From JBDSZL01 sp039925145 (GTDB lineage Bacteria; Acidobacteriota; Vicinamibacteria; Vicinamibacterales; SCN-69-37), in NCBI GenBank assembly GCA_039925145.1, contig JBDSZL010000087.1, positions 1-64,000 on the forward strand: a stretch of DNA of 64,000 nucleotides. Direction: 5' to 3'. Numbering within the stretch: position 1 is the stretch's first letter; every line of letters starts with the position of its first letter. Made by a program: the position numbers and the translations under genes. Below are positions 42,316 to 51,838 of the stretch, piece by piece. The notes beneath the pieces are model-generated. The model made no database searches. It worked only from the letters and a program-made list of their open reading frames with translations, and was not told where the DNA came from.

Positions 42316-43503
42316 ATGAATGCGCTGCAGATCGCTCGCGCGCACGAGCGTGTACTGGTGCGTCTCGTCGACGTCCTCACCGTGCCCTTGCGCCGGAAGG
42401 GGCCGTCGGCCACTCGGCCGGTCCGGCGTGTGCTCCTGCTCCGGCTCGAGCGGATCGGCGACCTGCTGATGACGCTCGACGCCCTGAGGGATGCGTGTGA
42501 GGCCTGGCCCGACGCGCGCATCGACCTGGCTGTCGGCGCATGGAACCGCGATCTCGCAGCGCTCATTCCCGGCATGTCGCGCGTGCATACGCTGAGCGTC
42601 CCGTGGCTCGCGCGACACGAAGCGGCCGATCCCTGGCCCACGCTTGTCGGGCGCGCACGGCGCTGGCGGCGCGAGCATTACGATGTGGTCGTCAACTTCG
42701 AGCCGGACGTCCGAACAAACTTCCTCGCCTGGCTGACGGGAGCTCCAGTTCGAGTCGGCTACTCGAGCGGAGGTGGCGGTTCGTTCCTGACCGATGCCGT
42801 TCCCTATCGACCCTCGGCGCATGTGTCGCTGAACGCGCGCGAGGCGGTCGCGCGCGCCGTGGGGACGGCCAGTGTCTCGCGCCTGAGCGGGCGGCCCGCC
42901 GTACGGCTCGAGATTCCGGAGCCAGTCAGAGAGCAGGCACGCGCCCGGCTCGGGGCCAGCCGGCCGCTTGTGGGCCTGCACGTGAGCGGAGGACGTCAAT
43001 CCAAACAGTGGCACCTCGAGCGGTTTGCCGCGGTCGGGCGTGAACTGGCGTCAGCGGCGCGCGCCACCATCGTTCTCACCGGCGCGCCCGCAGACGCCGC
43101 CATGGTCGCTGAGGTCGCGCGCCATCTCCACGATCTGCCAGTCATCAACGCCACGGGCTCGCTGACACTGATTGAATTGGCCGCCCTGCTGGAGCAGCTC
43201 GATCTGCTCGTGAGCAGCGACACAGGGCCGATGCACATGGCGGGCGCGGTCGGCACCCCGGTCGTCGCGCTGTTCGGACCATCCGATCCGTCGCGCTACG
43301 GGCCCATCGGATCGCCCTCGCGGGTGCTGCGCGTCTCCCTCCCGTGCAGCCCCTGCGGCATGGTGCGCCAACCGCCCGAACGGTGCCGTGGTCACGTGCC
43401 CGACTGCATGGATGGCATCGCCGTGCGCACGGTCGTGGATGCCGCCCTGCAATTGCTCCGGGCGCAAGAGGGGCACACCCCACCACCGGCGGACCCTCGA
43501 TGA
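42316..43503 (+). CDS. Glycosyltransferase family 9 (heptosyltransferase-like)
   Basis: A 395-residue GT-B enzyme of the ADP-heptose:LPS heptosyltransferase family. LLLRLERIGDLLMTLDAL near residue 40, GLHVSGGRQSKQWHLERF, and the donor-site SSDTGPMHMAGAVGTPVVALFGPSDP are diagnostic. ATG 42316 is preferred because the alternative at 42241 lies inside the preceding hairpin. A TACAGT hexamer (42299-42304) precedes it. Its stop overlaps the next start (ATGA). A heptosyltransferase would fit LPS core assembly, yet the donor may differ. Confidence 0.88.
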   Translation: MNALQIARAHERVLVRLVDVLTVPLRRKGPSATRPVRRVLLLRLERIGDLLMTLDALRDACEAWPDARIDLAVGAWNRDLAALIPGMSRVHTLSVPWLARHEAADPWPTLVGRARRWRREHYDVVVNFEPDVRTNFLAWLTGAPVRVGYSSGGGGSFLTDAVPYRPSAHVSLNAREAVARAVGTASVSRLSGRPAVRLEIPEPVREQARARLGASRPLVGLHVSGGRQSKQWHLERFAAVGRELASAARATIVLTGAPADAAMVAEVARHLHDLPVINATGSLTLIELAALLEQLDLLVSSDTGPMHMAGAVGTPVVALFGPSDPSRYGPIGSPSRVLRVSLPCSPCGMVRQPPERCRGHVPDCMDGIAVRTVVDAALQLLRAQEGHTPPPADPR

Positions 43504-45332
43504 AGGGCACGCTCACCGGCGTGAGCCGCGCTGGCGTCCGTCTCGATCTCGACCTCAACGCACTGCTGACCGATCAGGCGCGCGAGTCCATCCGTGCAGA
43601 GACGAACGGATGGATCAAGCGGTTGCGGCACGTGCGTTATGGGGCGTCGACCATGCGGGAGCGATTCACCTACCGCGGCGATTCGCTCTGGTGGTTTACC
43701 GAGTTGTATCTGCAGAAGACGCGACATCTCGAACGCGCCGTTGGCGTGGTCCGGGCGCTCGAAACCGCAGTCGAGCGCTTCGATCTTTCCGGCGTCGAAC
43801 TGCGAATGGCGGACTCGGCGGCGCGTCAAGCCACACAGGCGTTTTGTGCGTCGCGAGGTCTCTCGTGTGTGGTTCACGACCGAGATCGCCAGGCCGGTGC
43901 GCGCTGGCGTGGCTACCTCATTGGAGCGGGCGCCACGCTGTCACGTCTCCGACCTCATCGTATGGGCCGCGTGCATGCGGTGGAAGTGGCGGCGTTTGTC
44001 CATACGGCGTTCTGGCGTGCCTCGGGTGACCAGCACCCGTCCCAGGAGAGTTACGTCGGGGCCGTCCTCGACGAGCTGACCCGTCAGGTTGGTTCCACGT
44101 CGCTCGCCTGCGTCGGCCTCGGCCCCCGTCGTAATTTCCGCGCCCGACGATGGTGGGATCCGCTGCTGGGAGCTCCGATCGCCGGCCCTCTTGTCACGTC
44201 GATCGAACAGCTGGCACCGCGCGCCGCTCTGCGTGGCTCGCGGGTGATCTGGCGCGGGCGCGAGGCGCTCGCGCGACAAATCGTCGCACCAGACGATGTC
44301 CGCCAGGCGGCGGTGATCCGGGGATGCGATCTCTGGCCCGTGCTGCGACACGAGTTGCAGGACGCGGCCCGTCTGCAATGGCCGTGGTCCGCGCGTGCGA
44401 TGGATGAAGCAGGGGCGGCCCTCGACCGCCTGTCACCCGCTGTCGTTGTTACCTACGCGGAGGCAGGTGGCTGGGGTCGCGCGCTGATGCTCGAAGCCCG
44501 CCGGCGATCCATTCCTTCGGTCGGCTTGCAGCATGGCTTCATCTACCGCGACTGGCTGAACTATCTCCACGAAGCAGACGAGATGACGCCCCTTGAAGCC
44601 GACGCGGGGTTTCCGCTGCCAGACCGCACGCTGGTCTTCGATGAGTACGCCGCCCGCCAGCTGCGCGACCACGGCCGTGTCCCGGCTGGCAATCTGGCGG
44701 TCACCGGCAGTACGCGGCTCGATGAGCTGGCCGCTCGCGTCGGTGCCTTGCGGACCGATCGGGCCAAGCTCCGAACGGTCCTCGGTGTCGGGCCACAGCA
44801 GCAACTGGTCGTGCTGGCGGCGAAGTTCAGTGAGATCGCCGACGAGTTACCGGCGTTGGGTCGGGCCGTCGCCGGCCTGCCGTCTGTGAAGCTGATCGTC
44901 AAGCCCCACCCGGCAGAAACATCTGCCGTGTACCACGACCTGGTGACCGCCGACCGGCGCATCTCCGTGGCGTCTGCCACCGCCGACCTTGGTGAGCTCC
45001 TCGCCGCCTGCGACCTCCTGGTGACGAAGAACTCGACCGTGGCGCTCGACGGGCTGGTGCTCGGCATTCCAGCGCTGGTCCTCGGCTTACCGAGCAATCT
45101 GAGCCCCTTCGTGGACGAGGGCGTGATGATCGGGGCCACGCGCGACACGATCGCGGCCGCGCTTGGCGGCGTCCTGTATGATCGTGAGGCTCGGGACCTG
45201 CTCGTAAGCAAGGCTGCGGCCTTTGCGGCGCACCATGCCATGCGGGCCACCGGGACAGCCGCCGTGCAGGCTGCCCACGAGATTCTCGCGTTGCGCCGCG
45301 GGACGCGCGCCGACCACCAGCCGGCCGGATAA
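43500..45332 (+). CDS. GT-B-fold transferase resembling CDP-glycerol glycerophosphotransferases
   Basis: A 610-residue protein. The C-terminal half has a GT-B donor-domain pattern: VGLQHGFIYRDWLNY, VTGSTRLDEL, LIVKPHPAETS, and ELLAACDLLVTKNSTVALDGL followed by GIPALVLGL. This resembles CDP-glycerol glycerophosphotransferase, UDP-GlcNAc 2-epimerase-like and capsule polymerase families. The first about 250 residues match nothing I know. The start overlaps the GT9 stop. It could be a glycan polymerase or a phosphate-linked sugar transferase. Confidence 0.65.
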   Translation: MKGTLTGVSRAGVRLDLDLNALLTDQARESIRAETNGWIKRLRHVRYGASTMRERFTYRGDSLWWFTELYLQKTRHLERAVGVVRALETAVERFDLSGVELRMADSAARQATQAFCASRGLSCVVHDRDRQAGARWRGYLIGAGATLSRLRPHRMGRVHAVEVAAFVHTAFWRASGDQHPSQESYVGAVLDELTRQVGSTSLACVGLGPRRNFRARRWWDPLLGAPIAGPLVTSIEQLAPRAALRGSRVIWRGREALARQIVAPDDVRQAAVIRGCDLWPVLRHELQDAARLQWPWSARAMDEAGAALDRLSPAVVVTYAEAGGWGRALMLEARRRSIPSVGLQHGFIYRDWLNYLHEADEMTPLEADAGFPLPDRTLVFDEYAARQLRDHGRVPAGNLAVTGSTRLDELAARVGALRTDRAKLRTVLGVGPQQQLVVLAAKFSEIADELPALGRAVAGLPSVKLIVKPHPAETSAVYHDLVTADRRISVASATADLGELLAACDLLVTKNSTVALDGLVLGIPALVLGLPSNLSPFVDEGVMIGATRDTIAAALGGVLYDREARDLLVSKAAAFAAHHAMRATGTAAVQAAHEILALRRGTRADHQPAG

Positions 45333-45363
45333 TCGTCACGATGCAGAGAGATCAGGAATTCGC

Positions 45364-46347
45364 ATGAGAGCCCTTCTCACCGGCGGCGCAGGATTCGTCG
45401 GGTCGCACCTGGCCGAAGCCCTGCTCGATCAGGGGCACGACGTCCGCGTGATCGACGACCTGTCCACGGGCTCGATGGACAACATCGCGCATCTGCGCGG
45501 GCGAGCCGGTTTCCAGTACGTCATCGACACGGTCATGAACGAGCCGCTCACGGCCGAGCTCGTCGACCAGGCCGATGTCGTGTACCACCTGGCCGCCGCC
45601 GTGGGCGTCAAGCTCATCGTCGAAGCGCCGGTCCGCACGATTGAGACGAACGTCCACGGCACGGAGATCGTGCTCACGCATGCGAGCAAGAAGAACAAGC
45701 TCGTGGTGATCTTCTCCACGTCCGAGGTGTACGGAAAGAGCACCGACGTGCCGTTTCGTGAGGATGCGGATCTGGTGATGGGCCCAACGACGAAACACCG
45801 ATGGGCGTACGCGTGCAGCAAGGCGCTCGACGAGTTTCTGGCCTTGGCGTACCACCGCGAGCGGCGGCTGCCAGTGATCGTGGTGCGCTTGTTCAACACT
45901 GTGGGACCCAGGCAGACCGGGCGCTACGGCATGGTCATTCCCACGTTCGTGCAGCAGGCTCTGGCTGGGGTGCCGATTACGGTATACGGCGATGGCCGGC
46001 AGACACGATCGTTCACCTACGTGGGGGATGTCGTCGCGGGCCTGACGAGGCTGGTCGCGGAGCCGCGAGCCATCGGCCAGGTCTTCAACATCGGGAACAC
46101 GGAAGAGGTCTCAATCCTCGACCTCGCCGACCGCGTGCGACGACTCACCGGGAGCACGTCCTCCATAGAGCTTGTGCCCTACGACGTCGCCTATGACGAG
46201 GGGTTCGAGGACATGCCTCGCCGGGTTCCTGCGCTTGGGAAGATCGAGGCGCTCGTCGGGTACCGGCCGACGCTCAACCTCGACGACATTCTTCGCCGGG
46301 TCATCGACCACGTGCGCACGCCGGTCGAGACGGCCGGACCGGCTTAA
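45364..46347 (+). CDS. NAD-dependent nucleotide-sugar epimerase/dehydratase (extended SDR)
   Basis: A 327-residue extended short-chain dehydrogenase. Cofactor loop GGAGFVGSHLAEALL (8-22), catalytic Ser in FSTSEVYGKS and the Tyr-Lys pair in WAYACSKALDEF. GRYGMVIPTFVQQAL and TRSFTYVGDVV are typical of UDP-sugar epimerases, dehydratases and UDP-glucuronate decarboxylases. AGGA lies 7 nt before ATG 45364. It most likely supplies a modified nucleotide sugar, perhaps the substrate of the aminotransferase at 38556; exact reaction unknown. Confidence 0.88.
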   Translation: MRALLTGGAGFVGSHLAEALLDQGHDVRVIDDLSTGSMDNIAHLRGRAGFQYVIDTVMNEPLTAELVDQADVVYHLAAAVGVKLIVEAPVRTIETNVHGTEIVLTHASKKNKLVVIFSTSEVYGKSTDVPFREDADLVMGPTTKHRWAYACSKALDEFLALAYHRERRLPVIVVRLFNTVGPRQTGRYGMVIPTFVQQALAGVPITVYGDGRQTRSFTYVGDVVAGLTRLVAEPRAIGQVFNIGNTEEVSILDLADRVRRLTGSTSSIELVPYDVAYDEGFEDMPRRVPALGKIEALVGYRPTLNLDDILRRVIDHVRTPVETAGPA

Positions 46348-46361
46348 GGCCTTCCCGATCA

Positions 46362-47309
46362 GTGACTGTCACCAAGTTCGCGCGCCAGACCGTCGAGCGG
46401 GCCCTGTCGTCCAATGCGAAGTCCGTGCGCAAGCTGCTCATAGCCACCGGACGCGATCGCGCCAGGCGCCTGCCCGACATCGTGCAGATCGAGAGCACGA
46501 ACCTCTGCAACGCCAAGTGCGTGTTCTGCCCGCGCGACGAGATGCACCGGCGTCAGGGCGTCATGGACTTCGATCTGTTCCGGAAAATCGTGGACGAGTG
46601 CGTCGAGCTCGGCATCACCCACGTGCGTGTCCACAACTACGGCGAGCCTTTTCTGGACAAGCAGCTCGTCGAGAAGGTGCGATACGCGAAGGCGCGCGGC
46701 ATCGCGGAAGTGGGGATGATCAGCAACGGCTCGCTGATTTCGGAGGATATCGCCCGCGGCATGATCGAAGCCGGGCTCGACGCCATCAACATCAGCGTCG
46801 ACGCGGCCGGCAAAGAGGTGTTCGAGGCCACGCGTCTGAACCTCGACTATGACACGGTGATTGGCAACATCCGGACGCTGGTGCGGCTGCGCGACGAACT
46901 CGGTCGCAAGCGTCCACGTCTCATCCTGTCTTTCGTGCGGCAGGACGACTCGGCCGACGAGCAGGCGTTCATCAGGGAGTGGAGCTCGGTGGCCGACAAG
47001 ATCCACATCACCAACCTGCACAACTGGGCCGGCACGTTGCACGGCCGCTCGGACGTGCAGTATCCGTGCTATCGCATGTGGCTGACATTCACCGTGCTCT
47101 GGGACGGTCGCGTGTCGCTCTGCTGTGCCGACTACGACGGCCGCAACGTGCTCGGTGATTTGCGGACCTCGACGATTGCCCAGATCTGGGATGGACCTGC
47201 GTACCGCGCCGTGCGCCGACAGCATCTGGAATCCGGTGGACCGGAGATTTGCCGCTCCTGCGATCTCCCCAAGAAGGACTCGCCGCTCTGGGTCACCAAG
47301 CTCCTGTGA
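46362..47309 (+). CDS. Radical SAM protein with SPASM-type C-terminus
   Basis: A 315-residue radical SAM enzyme. The cluster-binding motif CNAKCVFC (C49, C53, C56) follows ESTNL. The barrel includes VHNYGEPFLDKQL, GMISNGSLISEDIA and INISVDAAGKEVFEA. The C-terminus carries further cysteines (CYRMW, LCCADYDG, ICRSCDLPKK), as in SPASM domains with auxiliary Fe-S clusters. Substrate unknown; relatives modify peptides, sugars or lipids. No short precursor peptide is visible next to it. Starts with GTG 14 bp after the epimerase stop. Confidence 0.85.
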   Translation: MTVTKFARQTVERALSSNAKSVRKLLIATGRDRARRLPDIVQIESTNLCNAKCVFCPRDEMHRRQGVMDFDLFRKIVDECVELGITHVRVHNYGEPFLDKQLVEKVRYAKARGIAEVGMISNGSLISEDIARGMIEAGLDAINISVDAAGKEVFEATRLNLDYDTVIGNIRTLVRLRDELGRKRPRLILSFVRQDDSADEQAFIREWSSVADKIHITNLHNWAGTLHGRSDVQYPCYRMWLTFTVLWDGRVSLCCADYDGRNVLGDLRTSTIAQIWDGPAYRAVRRQHLESGGPEICRSCDLPKKDSPLWVTKLL

Positions 47310-47349
47310 GCATGCCACCCAGTCGCGGAGTGTTCGCGGAGGACCTGCC

Positions 47350-48054
47350 ATGAAGCGTCTGTTCGTTGCCGCCTTTCTCACCATCCCGGTCGTGCCGGGC
47401 GTTGTCTGGGCCCAGGCGCCGACTGCACCACGGGTCCTGCAGCTGACGTTTGATGCCGACGGATCGGTCAATCTCGAGGCGCAGAACGTCACGGTGCGCG
47501 AAATTCTGGCCGAGTGGGCCCGGCAGTGCGGATGCTACATCGTCAATGCGCAGAGCCTGCAGGGCGGTCCCCTCACGATCCCCGTCGCGTTCCCTCATGC
47601 GCCACAGGGCAAGGTGCTCGAGTCGCTGTTGAGGCAGGCGGCAGGTTACACGCTCACCCCTAGGCGCGCCGGCAGCCCGAGCTTGTCTCAGTACGAGACG
47701 ATCTATATCGTCGCGACCAGCGCCCCGTCGCAGACGGCGTATACCCCGCCAGCGCCTCAGCAGCCGACCACAACCCAGGGGAGTCCTGAGGACGAAATAC
47801 CGCCGATCGTTCCCACGATCCTTCGGCGCGAGCCAATTGCCCTCCCACTTCCCGCCGCGGTGCCGCAGGCGCCTGGTCAACAGCAGGCACCAGGTCAGCC
47901 GACGCCAGGGCAGCCACAGACGCAGCCGCCCGCCCCGGCAGCGAGGACGCCGGGCGTATTCGTGCCCATCGTCCCAGCCGGTCCACAGCCGCAGGGTGCG
48001 GCTCCGGGTTCAGTGTCGAGTCCGCGGCAACCGGCGCAAACCGGCGGACGCTAA
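47350..48054 (+). CDS. Secreted STN-like protein with proline/glutamine-rich tail
   Basis: A 234-residue exported protein. A Sec signal (MKRLFVAAFLTIPVVPGVVWA, cut near 21) precedes a domain of about 90 residues. Its pattern VNLEAQNVTVREILAEWARQ, IPVAF and VLESLLRQAAGYTL resembles the secretin/TonB short N-terminal (STN) domain. The last 100 residues are low-complexity Pro/Gln/Ala, suited to span the periplasm or wall. GGAGG precedes the ATG. A lone STN module could be an adaptor for an outer-membrane export pore. Function is inferred only. Confidence 0.65.
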   Translation: MKRLFVAAFLTIPVVPGVVWAQAPTAPRVLQLTFDADGSVNLEAQNVTVREILAEWARQCGCYIVNAQSLQGGPLTIPVAFPHAPQGKVLESLLRQAAGYTLTPRRAGSPSLSQYETIYIVATSAPSQTAYTPPAPQQPTTTQGSPEDEIPPIVPTILRREPIALPLPAAVPQAPGQQQAPGQPTPGQPQTQPPAPAARTPGVFVPIVPAGPQPQGAAPGSVSSPRQPAQTGGR

Positions 48055-48086
48055 CCGCCGGCGCGCGCTGACGTACAATCCGGGGC

Positions 48087-48797
48087 ATGCCACTACCCTC
48101 TTCCGTCTCGCGGACGGGGGAATATGCGGAGCGGGGCGACTACCACCGCGAGCTGTCACCCGATTGGGAGTTCTATCCCACCTATCTCGCAAAGATGGCG
48201 CGCGTGCGGCAGTACCTCCGCGGCTTGGCACCAGGTGCACGGGTGCTCGATGCCGGGTGCGGTGAGGGCGTGCTGGTCGAAGAGTTTCGCGACACCTTGA
48301 ATATCGAGGGGATCGACCCGAACTACAGCGCCAGTCACGTCCGCCGCGGCTCGCTCGTCGCGCTCCCCTACGAGAGGGGCAGTTTCACTCACGCGCTGTG
48401 CCTGGACGTGCTCGAACATCTCTCCTTCGAGGATCAGGCGCGTGCGCTGGCGGAGTTGTTTCGCGTCGTCCGTCCCGGTGGCGAGCTCCTGGTCACCGTG
48501 CCGAACCTCGCGCACCTGCAGTCGCGTGTGCACTTCCTGCTGCAAGGGCGCCTGATCCGGACAGCGAACCCGGCGAAGCACCCGGGGGACCGACCGGTGG
48601 CCGAATACCTGGAGCTGGCGGCGCGCGCGGGCTTCTCCCTCGCGAGCCGCGACGGCATTTTCCCGACCGTACCGGTCGTCACCCGCCTGATCAGAAGGCA
48701 TCCCGCACGGCTCATCTCGTTGCATCGGCTCCTCACCCGCCTGCTGCCTGTTCCAGGCTGGTGTTTTCTCAACGTGCTGCGATTTCAGCGGCCCTGA
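48087..48797 (+). CDS. Class I SAM-dependent methyltransferase
   Basis: A 236-residue Methyltransf_11/12-type enzyme. SAM motif I VLDAGCGEGVLVEEF (about 52-66), GIDPN, and motif HALCLDVLEHLSFEDQARAL. The last 50 residues are hydrophobic and basic, perhaps membrane-associated. A TACAAT hexamer (48074-48079) ends 7 nt before the ATG, compatible with a very short or leaderless transcript. Probably methylates a sugar or lipid intermediate of the cluster. Confidence 0.85.
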   Translation: MPLPSSVSRTGEYAERGDYHRELSPDWEFYPTYLAKMARVRQYLRGLAPGARVLDAGCGEGVLVEEFRDTLNIEGIDPNYSASHVRRGSLVALPYERGSFTHALCLDVLEHLSFEDQARALAELFRVVRPGGELLVTVPNLAHLQSRVHFLLQGRLIRTANPAKHPGDRPVAEYLELAARAGFSLASRDGIFPTVPVVTRLIRRHPARLISLHRLLTRLLPVPGWCFLNVLRFQRP

Positions 48798-48887
48798 TCC
48801 AGGCCTTGCACGAGCCGCTTCTGATCCTGCTGTGCGTGGTCGACGCGGGCGCAGGCCGGCGTCACGCCGCCAGCCACGAGTCGATTC

Positions 48888-50612
48888 ATGTCTAGGGGGC
48901 AGCGCCGTGGCTGCTGGGTTCTGGCGGGGGTCGTTGCCTGCGCGGTCGGCCTTCGCAGCATCGGACTCGGCTACGGATTGCCGGCGGTGTACAACCCCGA
49001 CGAGATCGCGATTCTCACGAGGGCACTGAGCCTCGGACAGACTGGCCTCGATCCACGCAACTTCCTGTATCCCTCGCTCTACTTCTATGCGCTCTTCGTG
49101 TGGGAGGGCCTGTGGTTCGTCGTCGGCAGGCTCCTCGGCATATTCGGTTCGCTCTCCGCCTTCGAACGGACCTTCTTCGTCGATCCGTCGAGTCTCTACA
49201 TGGCGGGGCGGGTGCTCACCGTCATCTGTGGGTCGGCCACAGTCATCGGCGTCTATCGATTGACGACGAGCCTGTTCAGTCGAGCAGGTGGCGTTGCGGC
49301 GGCGCTCTTGCTGGCCACTTCGCCGCTCGCCGTGCGCGACGCTCACTACGTCAAGCACGACGTCCCGGTCACCCTGCTGATCGTGCTCACCCACGTGGTG
49401 TTGGCGCGCGATCTGATGACGCGTCCGCAGGCCGCTCGACGACGTCCGTGGCTGGCAGGAATCCTGACCGGTCTGGCTCTGTCGACGCACTACTACGCCG
49501 TCTTCCTCGCCCTGCCTGTGGCATTCGTTCAGCTGACGCCACTCGCACACGGCGAACCGATGCGGCCGCGGCTGCGACGGTTGCTCGCCGCCGGCCTCGC
49601 GGCCGCGGCGGCCTTCGCTCTTACGTCACCGTTTCTCATGATGGAACCGGCGAGAGCCTGGCAGGACATCGTGGAGAACCGGCGGATCGTCATCGACCGG
49701 GCGACGTCCCATGCGGGTCCGTTCGGGTCACTGGGTTTCTATCTGACATGGCTGTGGGAGGACGCCACGAGTCGCATGACTTCGGTCCTCGCGCTGGCCG
49801 GGTGCGGCGTGGCGCTTTGGCGGCGTGGGCCTGCGCTGGCTCTCACGCTGGTGTTCCCGCTGGCGTTTCTCGCGTTCATCGCCAACACCGTGCCGGCAAG
49901 CCGGTACCTGAACCCTGTCGTCCCATTCGTCTGCGTGCTCGCGGGAGCGGCTGTCTCGATGCTCGTTGCGAAGGGCCACACGGCGGGCCGCCTCGCCACC
50001 GCGGTCGTCGTGGCGGCGGCCCTCGCCGAAGCGGGTGTCGCGAGTGTGCGGACGGATCTGTTTTTCAGGCAGACGGATACCCGGACGTTGGCGCGTCAAT
50101 GGATCGAGGCGGAGCTGCCCGAGGGGACGTCGATCCTCGTGCAGCCGTACAGCGTCCCGCTTCGTCCCTCTGTCGCGGCCCTGAGGGAGGCACTCACCGC
50201 TCACCTGGGGTCGCCGGATCGGGCGACGCCCAAGTTCAAGCGCCAGCTCGAGCTCGATCCGTATCCCACCCCGGCGTATCGAACGCTGTACCTCGGGGAC
50301 GGCGGCATGGACCCGGAAAAGATCTACGTTTCGCCGAGCGAGTTCCTGACGCGGGGGCTCGAGCCGTTACGTGAGCGGACCGTGACGCATGTCGTCCTGA
50401 AGCAGTACAATGTTCAGGATCCTGCCATGAGGCCCTTGCTGGAGGCGCTGCAGCGGGAGGGTCGACTGGTCGCTCGATTTTCGCCATATCGTCCGAACAT
50501 CGTCTGGACCGAATTCGTCGCCACCGCGCCGTTCGTTCACAACACGGATGCCCGTGTCGCACCGGCGCTCGAGCGGCCTGGCCCTATCATCGAAATCTGG
50601 ACCATTCACTGA
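48888..50612 (+). CDS. GT-C membrane glycosyltransferase (ArnT/PMT-like)
   Basis: A 574-residue polytopic protein. The first periplasmic loop has VYNPDEIAILTRALSLG, with the acidic pair expected of polyprenyl-P-sugar-dependent transferases, followed by a Tyr/Phe-rich loop and about ten helices. A soluble C-terminal segment (about 390-574) lies outside the membrane. Its TGA overlaps the next ATG (TGATG), so it is coupled to the radical SAM gene. Acceptor unknown. Confidence 0.83.
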   Translation: MSRGQRRGCWVLAGVVACAVGLRSIGLGYGLPAVYNPDEIAILTRALSLGQTGLDPRNFLYPSLYFYALFVWEGLWFVVGRLLGIFGSLSAFERTFFVDPSSLYMAGRVLTVICGSATVIGVYRLTTSLFSRAGGVAAALLLATSPLAVRDAHYVKHDVPVTLLIVLTHVVLARDLMTRPQAARRRPWLAGILTGLALSTHYYAVFLALPVAFVQLTPLAHGEPMRPRLRRLLAAGLAAAAAFALTSPFLMMEPARAWQDIVENRRIVIDRATSHAGPFGSLGFYLTWLWEDATSRMTSVLALAGCGVALWRRGPALALTLVFPLAFLAFIANTVPASRYLNPVVPFVCVLAGAAVSMLVAKGHTAGRLATAVVVAAALAEAGVASVRTDLFFRQTDTRTLARQWIEAELPEGTSILVQPYSVPLRPSVAALREALTAHLGSPDRATPKFKRQLELDPYPTPAYRTLYLGDGGMDPEKIYVSPSEFLTRGLEPLRERTVTHVVLKQYNVQDPAMRPLLEALQREGRLVARFSPYRPNIVWTEFVATAPFVHNTDARVAPALERPGPIIEIWTIH

Positions 50613-51838
50613 TGTCTTTTTCAGCACGGCTTCGGGAGTCCCTCGCCCGTCGCGTCCGCGGAGCGCCGTTTCTGACGAGCCTCATTGCCAAGCGGCGGAG
50701 GCACGTCTACGAGCGCCGGATCGCCGGTTTCCTGCAGGACAAGGACGGCCGGGCCGGCTCGCTCCCGGCCGGCGTGGTGTACGAAGCCACCATGCGGTGC
50801 AACCTGCACTGCGAGTTCTGCTATGTGGGGACGCTGCTCAACATCGAGGGCGAGTGGCGGCAGGAACTGCCGCTCGACGTGCTGCGACGGGCCTTTCCGG
50901 AGCAGTCGGGTCTGAGTGTGAGCCTCACCGGCGGCGAGATCTTCATGCGCAAGGACATCCTCGACGTCATGGATGTCTTCCGCGAGAAAGGGTACGTCTG
51001 CGGGTACCTGACGACCAACGGGACCATCATCACGGACGAACGCGCCGAGGCGCTCGCGATGCTGGCCAGCCAAGGCTTTCTCAAGCACATCAGCGTGTCT
51101 ATCGACGGACCGGGCGACCTGCACGATCGGGCGCGGGGGGTGGCCGGCACCTTCGAGCGGACCGCCGCCGGTCTCAAGCGGCTGCAGCAGGCAGCGACGC
51201 GGCTGCACGCGCCGCTGCGCGTGAGCATCAACACCACGGTCGCGCACGAAACGCTCGAAGCGCTCAGCTCCATGGTGGATGTCGCCGCAGACCTCGGGGT
51301 GGATGCCATCGGGCTCAACCACCTCATGTACAGCACGCCGGAAGAAGTGAACGAGACCGTTCGGCTCCTGGGCGAGACCGACGCGTCGACAATTTCTACG
51401 TTCGTCACCGAAGATCCAGGACTTGATCCCGCACGGGTGCGACAGCAGGTGGACGCCCTGGCTGAGCGATGTCGCGAACGTGGTGTTCGCTTCGACATGC
51501 GACCGAAAGTGAAGTCGGGGTTGATCGAGCCGTACTACACGCCCGGTTCGAATCTGGCCGGCCGCTGTCTCTATCCATTTCTCTACGCGCGGGTGTCGTT
51601 CAGCGGCAAAGCGTACTTCTGTCCGTTCATCCGCATCGAGGTCGGCGACCTCACCACGCAGTCGCTCGAGGAGGTGTGGACGGGGGACCGTTACGTTTCG
51701 TTGAGGCGAACGCTGGTCGAGAATGGTATCTTTCCGGTCTGCCGGCGCTGCTGCAAGGTCGAGCTGGCGCCTGCGCCGGCTGGCGCGCTCGTGCCTATCG
51801 CCGAGGAGCCGCTGGCCGAGGCGGTACACGCGGTATGA
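50612..51838 (+). CDS. Radical SAM/SPASM protein
   Basis: A 408-residue radical SAM enzyme. CNLHCEFC (C63, C67, C70) follows YEATMR; SLTGGEIFMRKDILD, TTNGTIITDERA and HISVSIDGPGDLHDRARGV are close to peptide-modifying (MoaA/PqqE/anaerobic sulfatase-maturase-like) enzymes. The SPASM region includes CLYPF, YFCPF and VCRRCC. Coupled on both sides: start overlaps the GT-C stop and its stop overlaps the B12-type radical SAM gene. No precursor peptide is visible. Substrate unknown. Confidence 0.87.
   Translation: MSFSARLRESLARRVRGAPFLTSLIAKRRRHVYERRIAGFLQDKDGRAGSLPAGVVYEATMRCNLHCEFCYVGTLLNIEGEWRQELPLDVLRRAFPEQSGLSVSLTGGEIFMRKDILDVMDVFREKGYVCGYLTTNGTIITDERAEALAMLASQGFLKHISVSIDGPGDLHDRARGVAGTFERTAAGLKRLQQAATRLHAPLRVSINTTVAHETLEALSSMVDVAADLGVDAIGLNHLMYSTPEEVNETVRLLGETDASTISTFVTEDPGLDPARVRQQVDALAERCRERGVRFDMRPKVKSGLIEPYYTPGSNLAGRCLYPFLYARVSFSGKAYFCPFIRIEVGDLTTQSLEEVWTGDRYVSLRRTLVENGIFPVCRRCCKVELAPAPAGALVPIAEEPLAEAVHAV

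Noticed and set aside
48156..49550. 464-codon minus-strand frame in the glycan cluster
   Set aside because: Antisense to a methyltransferase with a clear SAM loop and to a GT-C gene; Gln/Arg/Glu-rich shadow.
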